This document shows positions 8,517 through 15,813 of a DNA stretch of 64,000 nt, piece by piece. The notes beneath the pieces were generated by a model. The model was not told the DNA's origin, made no database searches, and saw only the letters and a program-made list of their open reading frames with translations. Numbering within the stretch: the first letter of the stretch is position 1; each line of letters starts with the position of its first letter. The stretch spans positions 2,542,001-2,606,000 of the forward strand of contig CBDCCX010000006.1 in NCBI GenBank assembly GCA_965215165.1. Reading direction: 5' to 3'. The translations under genes were made by a program, and so were the position numbers. The DNA is from JANQRZ01 sp965215165 (lineage in GTDB: Bacteria > Bacteroidota > Rhodothermia > Rhodothermales > JANQRZ01).

Positions 8517-8567
8517 CGGACGGAGACTTGAGAGGCGGAGGCGGAGCGCCCCCTGGACGGAGCATCG

Positions 8568-8574
8568 GAATATA
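8568..8574 (-). promoter_or_regulatory. Promoter-like TATATTC box for the BamA-like gene
   Basis: Read on the minus strand the sequence is GGCTATATTCCG, 52 bases upstream of the ATG at 8516. The same GGCTATATTC context recurs on the plus strand at 37662-37671, upstream of the SpoIIE-type phosphatase gene. Confidence 0.5.
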
Positions 8575-8639
8575 GCCGGCAACCTCAAGCGCGCGGTGCG
8601 GCGGTGGGCTATTCTCCGCCGAAACGTCCCGCGCCCGCC

Positions 8640-8646
8640 TATCTTG
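8640..8646 (+). promoter_or_regulatory. Promoter-like TATCTTG box for purD
   Basis: TATCTTG is a close match to the Bacteroidota -7 box (TAnnTTTG) and lies 24 bases before the purD ATG, giving room for a short leader. Confidence 0.5.
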
Positions 8647-8669
8647 CACGCGCCATCCACGACCCGCCC

Positions 8670-9950
8670 ATGAACCTCCTCGTCATCGGCGGCGGGGGCC
8701 GCGAGCACGCGCTCTGCCACGCCCTCGCCCGGAGCGCCCGCCGCCCCGCGCTCTTCTGCGCCCCCGGCAACCCCGGCACCGCCGCGCTCGCCCAGAACGT
8801 CCCGCTCCAGCCGGGCGACCTCGACGGCCTGCTCGCCTTTGCCGAAGCCGAGGCCATCGACCTGACGATCGTCGGGCCGGAGGCTCCGCTCGTGGCCGGG
8901 ATTGTGGACCGCTTCGAGGCCGCCGGGCGGCCCGTCGTGGGACCGACGGCGGCGGCGGCGCGTCTCGAGGGCAGCAAGGACTTCGCCAAGTCGTTCATGG
9001 CGAGGCACGGCATCCCGACCGCCGCCTCGCGCACGGTCTCCGACTTCGACGCGGCCGTGGCGTTCGTCGAAGCCGGCGCGTTCCCCATCGTGCTCAAGGC
9101 CGACGGCCTCGCCGCCGGCAAGGGGGTTCACATCTGCGAGGACGCCGCGACCGCCCGCGCTGCGCTCCAGGCCGTCCTGCTCGACGACGCCTACGGCGAG
9201 GCCGGCGCGTCGGTGGTGATCGAAGCGTTCATGCACGGCGAGGAGGCCAGCGTCTTCGCGCTCACCGACGGGACCGACTACGTCCTGCTCGCCTCGGCGC
9301 AGGACCACAAGCGCCTCGGCGAGGGCGACACCGGCCCGAACACGGGCGGCATGGGGGCCTACGCGCCGGCTCCCGTCGTGACCCCGGCCGTTCTCCGCGC
9401 GGTCGAAGAGCAGGTGGTGCGGCCCACGCTCCGCGGTATGGCCGCCGAAGGCACCCCGTACCGGGGCGTGCTGTACTGCGGCCTGATGATCGACGAGCAG
9501 GGCGCGCCGCGCGTGGTCGAGTACAACTGCCGGTTCGGGGACCCCGAGGCGCAGGTCGTGCTCCCGCTCCTGGCCTCGGACGCGGTCGATCTCTTCGAGG
9601 CGCTCGCCCACCGGCGGCTCGGGGAAACGGCGGTCGCGGTGGCCGACGGCTCGGCCGCGTGCATCGTGCTCGCCTCGGCCGGCTACCCCGCCTCGTCCAC
9701 CACGGGCGTCCCGATCCACGGCCTCGGCGCGGTGCCCGACGGCGTGACCGTCTTCCACGCGGGCACCGCGCGGCGCGGCGACGAGACGGTGACGGCGGGC
9801 GGGCGCGTCCTCGGCGTCACCGGCTTCGGGCCGGACCTGCAGGCGGCACTCGGTGCGGCCTACGCCGGAGCCGAGGCCCTTTCGTTCGACGGGATGCAGA
9901 TGCGCCGTGACATCGGGCAGCGGGGCCTGCACCGCCTCGCCGAGCGATGA
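8670..9950 (+). CDS. purD: Phosphoribosylamine-glycine ligase
   Basis: Catalyses ATP-dependent joining of glycine to phosphoribosylamine, the second step of de novo purine synthesis. 426 residues, standard length. Visible motifs: MNLLVIGGGGREHALCHALA (N-terminal Rossmann loop), SKDFAKSFM, the ATP-grasp core FPIVLKADGLAAGKGV, the QDHKRLGEGDTGPNTGGMGAY signature, and metal/ATP ligands in EYNCRFGDPEAQ. An in-frame upstream start exists, but ATG 8670 begins exactly at the family N-terminus. Its stop overlaps the start of the next gene (ATGA), so it heads a coupled purD / NHL lipoprotein / csaA unit. Confidence 0.97.
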   Translation: MNLLVIGGGGREHALCHALARSARRPALFCAPGNPGTAALAQNVPLQPGDLDGLLAFAEAEAIDLTIVGPEAPLVAGIVDRFEAAGRPVVGPTAAAARLEGSKDFAKSFMARHGIPTAASRTVSDFDAAVAFVEAGAFPIVLKADGLAAGKGVHICEDAATARAALQAVLLDDAYGEAGASVVIEAFMHGEEASVFALTDGTDYVLLASAQDHKRLGEGDTGPNTGGMGAYAPAPVVTPAVLRAVEEQVVRPTLRGMAAEGTPYRGVLYCGLMIDEQGAPRVVEYNCRFGDPEAQVVLPLLASDAVDLFEALAHRRLGETAVAVADGSAACIVLASAGYPASSTTGVPIHGLGAVPDGVTVFHAGTARRGDETVTAGGRVLGVTGFGPDLQAALGAAYAGAEALSFDGMQMRRDIGQRGLHRLAER

Positions 9951-10921
9951 CCCGCCGCCAGCCATCAAGCGGAGTCCGTAGGCGCACCTACGAGGGGTGC
10001 CCCTACGTGTTGGCCCTACTCCTCCTGGCCGGGTGCGCAGGCCGGCCGCCGGAACCCGCAGCGTCGGTGCCGGTCGGCGAGGCGCGGGCGGCGGAGCCGT
10101 TCGGACCCGCGTTCGAGGACGCCGTGGCGCTCGCGGCGGACCCGGCGGGGCGGCTCTACGTCGTGGACGCCGGAGCCTCCGTCGTCGTCACGCTCACGCC
10201 GGACGGGCTCCCGCTGAACCGCCTCGGCGGGCCGGGCACGGGCGACTATGCCTTCCTCGCCCCGGCCGACATCGACCCGACGAACGGCCTCGTCCTCGCG
10301 GTGGCGGACGCGGGCAACGGGCGCGTGAAGCGCTTCTCCAACGACGGCCGCCTCCTCGAGACGCTCCGCGTCCCGGCCGACGGAGACGCCGACGGACTGC
10401 GGTTCGGCCGCCTCGGGGCGGCCGACGACGGCGGCGACACGGCCGAGGCCGGAGCCGGCCGGCCGGTGGCGGTCGCCTCGGCCGTCACCGGCGAGCTGTT
10501 CGCCGCCGAGGCGCTGCGTGGCGTCGTGCTCCGGTGGGACGACCGCGCGCGCCGGGTCCGCGTCGTCGGTGGGACCGAGGCCGGCGAGGGCGCGCTCCGC
10601 GAGCCGGTCGACCTCGCGCTCGGTCCCGAGGGCCGGCTCTTCGTCGCCGACCGGGGGCACGGGGCCGTGCTCGCCTACGACGCCTTCGGCTCGTACCTGC
10701 GCCGCTTCGCCGACGGGGCCGCCCGCAGCCTCCGCGCCGTGGCCGTCGTCGGCGACCGGCTCGTGATCGTCCTCCCCCGGCAGCTCCTCGTCTACGGCCT
10801 CGACGGCCGGCCGCGCGGTGCGTTCTCGTTCGATCTGCCCGAACCGCTCGTCGGTGTCGCGCCCGGCGACGGCCTCGTGCTCCTGACCCCGACCCGGCTC
10901 TACCGCACCGACATCCGATGA
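9947..10921 (+). CDS. NHL/six-bladed beta-propeller lipoprotein
   Basis: 324 residues. A hydrophobic segment VLALLLLAGC gives a lipobox Cys at about residue 29. The mature part contains repeated propeller units of the type 'AADPAGRLYVVDAG', 'VLAVADAGNGRVKRFSNDG' and 'ALGPEGRLFVADRGHGAVLAYD', typical of NHL-repeat proteins. Such proteins are usually ligand- or protein-binding scaffolds at the cell surface; no catalytic residues can be read. The start is ATG 9947, overlapping the purD stop; its first 20 codons contain an inverted repeat (9979-10007). GTG 10008 would be an alternative start but would leave no basic n-region. The stop overlaps the csaA start. Confidence 0.8.
   Translation: MTRRQPSSGVRRRTYEGCPYVLALLLLAGCAGRPPEPAASVPVGEARAAEPFGPAFEDAVALAADPAGRLYVVDAGASVVVTLTPDGLPLNRLGGPGTGDYAFLAPADIDPTNGLVLAVADAGNGRVKRFSNDGRLLETLRVPADGDADGLRFGRLGAADDGGDTAEAGAGRPVAVASAVTGELFAAEALRGVVLRWDDRARRVRVVGGTEAGEGALREPVDLALGPEGRLFVADRGHGAVLAYDAFGSYLRRFADGAARSLRAVAVVGDRLVIVLPRQLLVYGLDGRPRGAFSFDLPEPLVGVAPGDGLVLLTPTRLYRTDIR
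9979..10007. repeat. Palindrome inside the lipoprotein signal-peptide region
   Basis: GTAGGCGCACC (9979-9989) and GGTGCCCCTAC (9997-10007) form an 11-bp inverted repeat with one mismatch around a 7-base loop. It looks like a REP-type palindrome that has become coding sequence for residues about 12-20. Confidence 0.6.
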
Positions 10922-11244
10922 TTGCCTACGAGGATTTCGAAAAGGTGGACCTCCGCGTGGGCACCGTGCGGCGCGCCGAGCCGAACCCCAAGGCCCGCGT
11001 CCCGGCCTACGCGCTCACCCTCGACTTCGGGCCGCTTGGGGTGCGGACGAGCTCGGCGCAGCTCACCGAGCGGTACGCGCCGGAGGACCTCGTCGGCCGG
11101 CAGGTCATCGCGGTGATGAACCTCGCGCCGAAGCGGGTGGCCGGCACCAGGTCTGAGGTGCTCGTGCTCGGCGTGCTCGACGAGGCCGGCACGACACTTC
11201 TCGCCCCGACCCATCCCGTCGCCGACGGCACCCGGATCGCGTAG
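10918..11244 (+). CDS. csaA: CsaA-type tRNA-binding / chaperone-like protein
   Basis: 108 residues, a single EMAP-II/tRNA-binding (OB-fold) domain as in CsaA. Diagnostic blocks are EDFEKVDLRVGTV (residues 5-17), LGVRTSSAQLTERY, LVGRQVIAVMNLAPKRVAG and the C-terminal VLGVLDE. Bacillus CsaA was described as a secretion-related chaperone and binds tRNA; the physiological role is uncertain. The start ATG 10918 overlaps the upstream stop (ATGA), so it is the third gene of the purD unit. Confidence 0.88.
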   Translation: MIAYEDFEKVDLRVGTVRRAEPNPKARVPAYALTLDFGPLGVRTSSAQLTERYAPEDLVGRQVIAVMNLAPKRVAGTRSEVLVLGVLDEAGTTLLAPTHPVADGTRIA

Positions 11245-11282
11245 GGCGAGCGACCGCCCGCCTCCCGCGCCCTGCCATCGCG

Positions 11283-11318
11283 CCTGCTTCAACACCTGCT
11301 TCAACACCTGCTTCAACA
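11283..11318 (+). repeat. Three perfect tandem copies of a 12-bp unit
   Basis: CCTGCTTCAACA is repeated three times without a mismatch, 50 bases upstream of the 1178-residue outer-membrane protein gene. The reverse complement of 11 bases of the unit, TGTTGAAGCAG, occurs once at 14932-14942, just after that gene. Confidence 0.9.
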
Positions 11319-11367
11319 ATCGAGGAGCCCTCCGGTCGTTCGTACCTCCCTGCCCTCTCCGCGACCG

Positions 11368-14300
11368 ATGCTCCGCTGCCTCGCCCCCCTCTTGCTCACG
11401 CTCGCCTGCGCGCCCGCCTTCGCGCAGGGGGTCCCGACGGAGCGGATCGTGGACGATCTCGGCGCGTGGCGCGACACCCTCGACCTCCGCCGGCCGCTCA
11501 AGCTCCGGCCGTTCGTCCTGCCCGGCTCGCTCACGCTCCGGCTCGACGGCGCGGCGCTCGACACGACCGCCTACGCCCTCGACACCCGGACCGGCGACCT
11601 CACGCTCCGGCTCGAGCCGCGCCCGAAGGTCTCGGCCACGCTCGTTGCGGTCTACCGGACGCTGCCGCTCGGGGCCTTCGACGCCCCGGTCGCGCGGCGG
11701 CGGATCGGCGAGGTGGACACGCTCGGGCGGCGGCGCGTGGTCGAGGCCGAGCGGGCAGGCGACGAGCCGCTCTTCGGCGACGCGCCCCGGCTCCGGCGGC
11801 GCGGCTCGATCTCGCGCGGCATCGTCGCCGGCAACCGGCGCGACGTGTCGATCGAGTCCGGGCTCAGGATGGAGCTCTCCGGCGAGGTCGCCGACGGCGT
11901 CGCCGTGCAGGCCGTGCTCACCGACGAGAACACGCCGATCCAGCCCGAGGGCACCACGCAGCGGCTCTCCGACTTCGACCGGGTCTACGTGCAGCTCGAT
12001 ACGCGGCGCGGCCAGGCCCGCCTCGGCGACATCGACCTTGCCTTCACCGGCTCCGAGTTCGCGCCCTACGTCCGCAAGCTCCAGGGCGCGGCCGTCACCG
12101 CGACCGCCCCGGCGCTCTTCGGCGGCACCCTCGCCGGCGCGACGGCGACGGTCGCGGGCGCGACGGCGCGCGGGCTCTTCCAGAGCCAGGACATCGCGCC
12201 GGTCGAGGGCGTCCAGGGGCCGTACCGCCTGACCGGGCAGAGCGGCGAGCCCTTCATCATCGTCATCGCCGGCTCCGAGCGGGTCTACCTCGACGGCCTG
12301 CTGCTCACGCGCGGCGAGGCCGGCGACTACGTGATCGACTACGCGACCGGCGAGCTGACCTTCAGCCCGCGCCGGCTCATCACCGCCGAGCGCCGGATCA
12401 CGGTCGATTTCGAGTACACCACGAGCGAGTTTACGCGGACCGTCATCGGCACCGAGGCCGAGGCGAGCCTGTGGGCGACCGACGAGGGCGCGTCCCGCCT
12501 CCGCGTCCGGGGCACCCTCCTGCGCGAGTCCGACGGGGCCGCCTTCGCCGACGAGCTCGGCCTGACCGAGGCCGACCTCGACCTGATCGAAGCCTCGGGC
12601 CTCGGCGCCGCCGTCCGACCCGGCGAGGAGCCGGTGCCGTTCGACCCCGAGAGCCCGTTCGTTCTCTACGCCCGGCAGGACACGCTCCTCGACGGCCAGA
12701 CCTTTTCGATCTTCGCCCCGGCGACGGCCGCCGCCGACTCCGTCTTCCGCGTCCGCTTCTCGCGCGTCGAGCCCGGCACCGGCAGCTACCAGCGCGCAGG
12801 CCGCGCCGTCAACGGCCTGCTCTACGAGTGGGTCGGCCCGGCGGGCGGCGACTACGTCCCGCTCCGCCTGCTGCCCAAGCCAACGCTCCAGCAGGTCCTC
12901 GACCTGCAGGCCAGCCTGACGCCGCTGCCCGGCCTGGAGATTTTCGGCGAGATCGCCCGCTCGACCGACGACCCGAACAGCCTCGACCGGGCCCGTGGCA
13001 ACGGCGGCAACGCGAGCTTCGGCGGCCTCCGCCTCCAACCGACCCCGCTCCGGTTCGGCGATTTCGACGCGGGCACGCTCTCGGCCGAGGTCGTCGGCCG
13101 GCTCAAGGGCCGCGACTTCGAGCCGTTCAGCCGGATCCGACCGGTTGAGTTTAACCGGAAGTGGAACGTGGCGCGGGCGGGCGCGGGCTTCACCGGCATC
13201 GACACCCTGGCTGAGAACACGGCCGAGGGCTTCGTCCGGTGGGCCGGCGGCGAGGGAATGTGGCTCCAGGTCGAGGCCGGCCAGATCGCGCTCGGCGACC
13301 GCTTCGACGGGCGGCGCGGCGGCCTCGACGCGGCCTTCCGGCGGGCGCGGTGGCCCGGCCTCGCGTACCGGCTCGACGTCGTAGACTCGGAAAACGGGTT
13401 CGCGGGCGAAGAGGGCCGGTGGCTCCGCCACCTCGGCCGGCTCGACTATCCCGTGCTCGGCAGCCGCCTGGTGCCGTTCGTCGAGGTCGAGCAGGAGCGC
13501 CGCGCGCAGCAGGCGCTCGGCACCGACAGCCTGGTCGTCGACGCGCTCGCCTTCGTCGAAATCCGCCCCGGCGTGGCGTGGACGAGCGCGGCGCTCACCG
13601 CCGGGGCCTCGGTCGAGTGGCGCGACGAGGAGCGCCCGCTCGGCGGCACCTTCGCCGACGCTGCCCAGATCACTACGGTCCAGACCGACCTTCGCTACCG
13701 CCCGTCGGCAACCTACACGACCGAGGCGCAGATCGCCTATCGCACGCGGGAGGCGACCGAGGCCTTCCGCGAAACCGGCCTCGGCGATACCGAGAGCCTC
13801 GTCCTTCGCTGGACCAACCGCTGGACCCCGCTGGCCCGGGCCGTCGAGCTGAACACCGTCTACGAAGCCCAGACCGAGCGCTCGCCCGTGCTCCAGGAGA
13901 TCTACCTCCTCGTCGGGCCGGAGCTGGGCGAGTACGTCTGGGAGGACGCGAACGGCGACGGCGTGCAGCAACTCGACGAGTTCCGCGAGGAGGTCACCCC
14001 GCTCGAGGGCCTCTACCTCCGCACCTTCCTCCCCGGCGACGAGCTGATCCCGACCATCGGCGTCCAGGGCCGCTTCCGCCTCCGCCTCGACCCCGCCCGG
14101 CTGGTCGTCGGCAACGCCACCGGCTGGCGGCGCGCGCTCGCCCAGGTCTCGACGCTGACCACGCTCGACGTGCAGGAGAAGAGCGAGGAGCCGGACCTGG
14201 CGGCGGTCTATCTCTTGAACCCGAGCGTGCTCCAGGACGAGGGAACGACGCTCAACGGTCGGTTCCGGGTCGGGCAGGAGGTCGCGTTTTTCCAGAGTGA

Positions 14301-14904
14301 CCCTCGCTTCGGGGGCCGGCTCTTCGGCCAGCACCTCCGCAGCACGAACCGCCTGGCGACGGGCCTCGAGCGGCGGCGCATCCAACTTCTCGAGGCCGAG
14401 GCGCGCGCCGTGCTCGCCGGCCCCCTCAGCGGCGAGCTGCGCGTAGCCGCCGAGCGGAGCGAGTCCGACAGCCCCTTCGCCTCGCGCCGGTTCGACATCC
14501 GCGGGGTCGAGGCCGAGCCCGAGGCGACGTGGCGGTTCGGCCGAGGTCTGTCGCTGACCGGCGGGGTCCGCTACGTCCGCAACCGCGACGCCGAGGGCGA
14601 CGCCCTCTCGGCACGCATCCTCCTGCTCCCGCTCCGCGCCCGTGTCGCCGTCGCGAACAAGCTTCAGCTCCTGCTGCAGGCCGAGCGCGCGGACGTTCGC
14701 CTCGACGGGGACGGGCCGGCGGTCGGGCAGGCGACGTTCGAGCTGACCGAGCGGCGGGGGGCCGGGGTGTCGTACCTGTGGAGCGTGAGCGGGCAGTACA
14801 CCCTCAACCGCTTCCTCCGTGCCAGCCTGAACTACGAGGGCCGCGCCCCGGCTGAGGCTCCCGCCATTCACAACCTCCGCCTCCAGCTCAGCGCCGTGTT
14901 TTGA
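11368..14904 (+). CDS. Large exported, probably outer-membrane, beta-rich protein
   Basis: 1178 residues. Signal peptide MLRCLAPLLLTLACAPAFAQ, then a domain with strongly conserved-looking blocks: RRGSISRGIVAGNRRD, LRMELSGEVADGVAVQAVL, TPIQPEGTTQRLSDFD, GEVEGVQGPYRLTGQSG-like text near residue 285, and DYVIDYATGELTFSPR. The rest is several hundred residues of alternating strands ending LRLQLSAVF with a C-terminal Phe, typical of beta-barrels. I recognise a family of long uncharacterised proteins seen in Bacteroidota/Chlorobi-type genomes, with no established function. The last 170 bp before the stop (14731-14900) are duplicated at 15640-15809, on the far side of a toxin-antitoxin pair. The original end probably lay at the TAG at 15811-15813. 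Confidence 0.75.
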   Translation: MLRCLAPLLLTLACAPAFAQGVPTERIVDDLGAWRDTLDLRRPLKLRPFVLPGSLTLRLDGAALDTTAYALDTRTGDLTLRLEPRPKVSATLVAVYRTLPLGAFDAPVARRRIGEVDTLGRRRVVEAERAGDEPLFGDAPRLRRRGSISRGIVAGNRRDVSIESGLRMELSGEVADGVAVQAVLTDENTPIQPEGTTQRLSDFDRVYVQLDTRRGQARLGDIDLAFTGSEFAPYVRKLQGAAVTATAPALFGGTLAGATATVAGATARGLFQSQDIAPVEGVQGPYRLTGQSGEPFIIVIAGSERVYLDGLLLTRGEAGDYVIDYATGELTFSPRRLITAERRITVDFEYTTSEFTRTVIGTEAEASLWATDEGASRLRVRGTLLRESDGAAFADELGLTEADLDLIEASGLGAAVRPGEEPVPFDPESPFVLYARQDTLLDGQTFSIFAPATAAADSVFRVRFSRVEPGTGSYQRAGRAVNGLLYEWVGPAGGDYVPLRLLPKPTLQQVLDLQASLTPLPGLEIFGEIARSTDDPNSLDRARGNGGNASFGGLRLQPTPLRFGDFDAGTLSAEVVGRLKGRDFEPFSRIRPVEFNRKWNVARAGAGFTGIDTLAENTAEGFVRWAGGEGMWLQVEAGQIALGDRFDGRRGGLDAAFRRARWPGLAYRLDVVDSENGFAGEEGRWLRHLGRLDYPVLGSRLVPFVEVEQERRAQQALGTDSLVVDALAFVEIRPGVAWTSAALTAGASVEWRDEERPLGGTFADAAQITTVQTDLRYRPSATYTTEAQIAYRTREATEAFRETGLGDTESLVLRWTNRWTPLARAVELNTVYEAQTERSPVLQEIYLLVGPELGEYVWEDANGDGVQQLDEFREEVTPLEGLYLRTFLPGDELIPTIGVQGRFRLRLDPARLVVGNATGWRRALAQVSTLTTLDVQEKSEEPDLAAVYLLNPSVLQDEGTTLNGRFRVGQEVAFFQSDPRFGGRLFGQHLRSTNRLATGLERRRIQLLEAEARAVLAGPLSGELRVAAERSESDSPFASRRFDIRGVEAEPEATWRFGRGLSLTGGVRYVRNRDAEGDALSARILLLPLRARVAVANKLQLLLQAERADVRLDGDGPAVGQATFELTERRGAGVSYLWSVSGQYTLNRFLRASLNYEGRAPAEAPAIHNLRLQLSAVF
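14731..14900 (+). repeat. 170-bp direct repeat, copy 1 (3' end of the OMP gene)
   Basis: Identical to 15640-15809 except for one substitution (C at 14852, T at 15761; Ala to Val in the shared frame). Similarity stops just before the final codon pair: TTT TGA here, TTC TAG in copy 2. The pair brackets the antitoxin/PIN-toxin genes at a distance of 909 bp. Confidence 0.97.
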
Positions 14905-14965
14905 GCGGATAGAACCCCTTCTGATTTGTCCTGTTGAAGCAGACACATCAGCCCTGGCTTGTGCA

Positions 14966-15220
14966 ATGCCTGCTACTTCCCCACTGACGAACCTCCAGCG
15001 CGAGCTACTCGACCTTTTCGCGCTCGACCTCCGGGACGAGGAGCTTCGCGAGGTCAAGCGGCTCCTCGCCCGCCACTTCGCCGAGAAAGCGACGGCTGGC
15101 TTCGAAGGGTTCGCCGACGAGCGCGGCCTCTCGGTCGAGGACACCGACGCCTGGGCCTCGGAACACCACCGCGCCTCCATTCACGGCGGCGACGGGGCCT
15201 CCGCCTCAGACGGGCGTTGA
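14966..15220 (+). CDS. Antitoxin-like protein partnered with a PIN toxin
   Basis: 84 residues, acidic and helical (LQRELLDLFALDLRDEELRE; VKRLLARHFAEKAT), ending in a flexible SIHGGDGASASDGR tail. Its size, charge and position 15 bp upstream of a PIN gene are typical of the antitoxin of a type II pair. A DNA-binding motif is not clear from the sequence, so it is named by context. The start ATG 14966 is the only sensible one. It lies in the cassette between the two 170-bp repeats. Confidence 0.65.
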   Translation: MPATSPLTNLQRELLDLFALDLRDEELREVKRLLARHFAEKATAGFEGFADERGLSVEDTDAWASEHHRASIHGGDGASASDGR

Positions 15221-15235
15221 GGTCGGTGACTCCCG

Positions 15236-15655
15236 GTGCGTGTTGTCCTCGACACCAACATCCTGCTCCCATCGATCCGGCGGCACAGCCGGCTCCGCTG
15301 GCTCTTCGACGCGCTTCTCGACGGCGACTTCGCCCTTGCCGCCTCTACGCCTATCCTGCTCGAATATGAGGAGCTGATCGGAGCCAAGGCGACGCCGCAA
15401 ATTGCGGAGAACGTTCTGCGCGCCCTCCTGGCCCTCCCCAACGTGGAGCGCGTTGAGCCGAGGTTTCGTTGGGGCCTTATCACAGCGGACCCCGACGATG
15501 ACAAGTTCGTCGATGCCTATCTCGCTGCTGGTGCCGATGCGCTCGTCACATACGACGCCCACTTCGACACACTCAAAACTCTCGGTTTCCCTTCGGTGAC
15601 GGTCCTTTCAGCCGAAGCGTTTCGGAGGGTCCTCGCCGAGCGACGTTCGAGCTGA
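15236..15655 (+). CDS. PIN-domain toxin (putative VapC-like ribonuclease)
   Basis: 139 residues. MRVVLDTNILLPSI at the N-terminus supplies the first catalytic Asp (residue 5) and Asn; PILLEYEELI gives the conserved Glu, and ITADPDDDKFVDAY plus ALVTYDAHF supply the remaining acidic residues. This matches the 'putative toxin component, PIN family' group, predicted Mg-dependent RNases. The start is GTG 15236. The last five codons and the TGA stop (ERRSS, stop at 15653-15655) lie inside repeat copy 2, so the toxin's C-terminus was created by the junction with host sequence. Confidence 0.85.
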   Translation: MRVVLDTNILLPSIRRHSRLRWLFDALLDGDFALAASTPILLEYEELIGAKATPQIAENVLRALLALPNVERVEPRFRWGLITADPDDDKFVDAYLAAGADALVTYDAHFDTLKTLGFPSVTVLSAEAFRRVLAERRSS

Positions 15656-15809
15656 CCGAGCGGCGGGGGGCCGGGGTGTCGTACCTGTGGAGCGTGAGCG
15701 GGCAGTACACCCTCAACCGCTTCCTCCGTGCCAGCCTGAACTACGAGGGCCGCGCCCCGGTTGAGGCTCCCGCCATTCACAACCTCCGCCTCCAGCTCAG
15801 CGCCGTGTT
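15640..15809 (+). repeat. 170-bp direct repeat, copy 2 (probably the ancestral OMP 3' end)
   Basis: Continues in the OMP reading frame to TTC TAG (15811-15813), which abuts the stop codon of the convergent spondin gene (15814-15816). That tight convergent junction suggests this copy is in its original place. The OMP frame upstream of 15640 is interrupted by the toxin gene. Confidence 0.95.
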
Positions 15810-15813
15810 CTAG

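Noticed and set aside
10900..15180. A 1426-codon open frame on the minus strand opposite csaA, the OMP gene and the antitoxin
   Set aside because: It is the antisense shadow of GC-rich genes with strong third-position bias: low-complexity Arg/Glu/Gly text, no domains, and it crosses several real genes.
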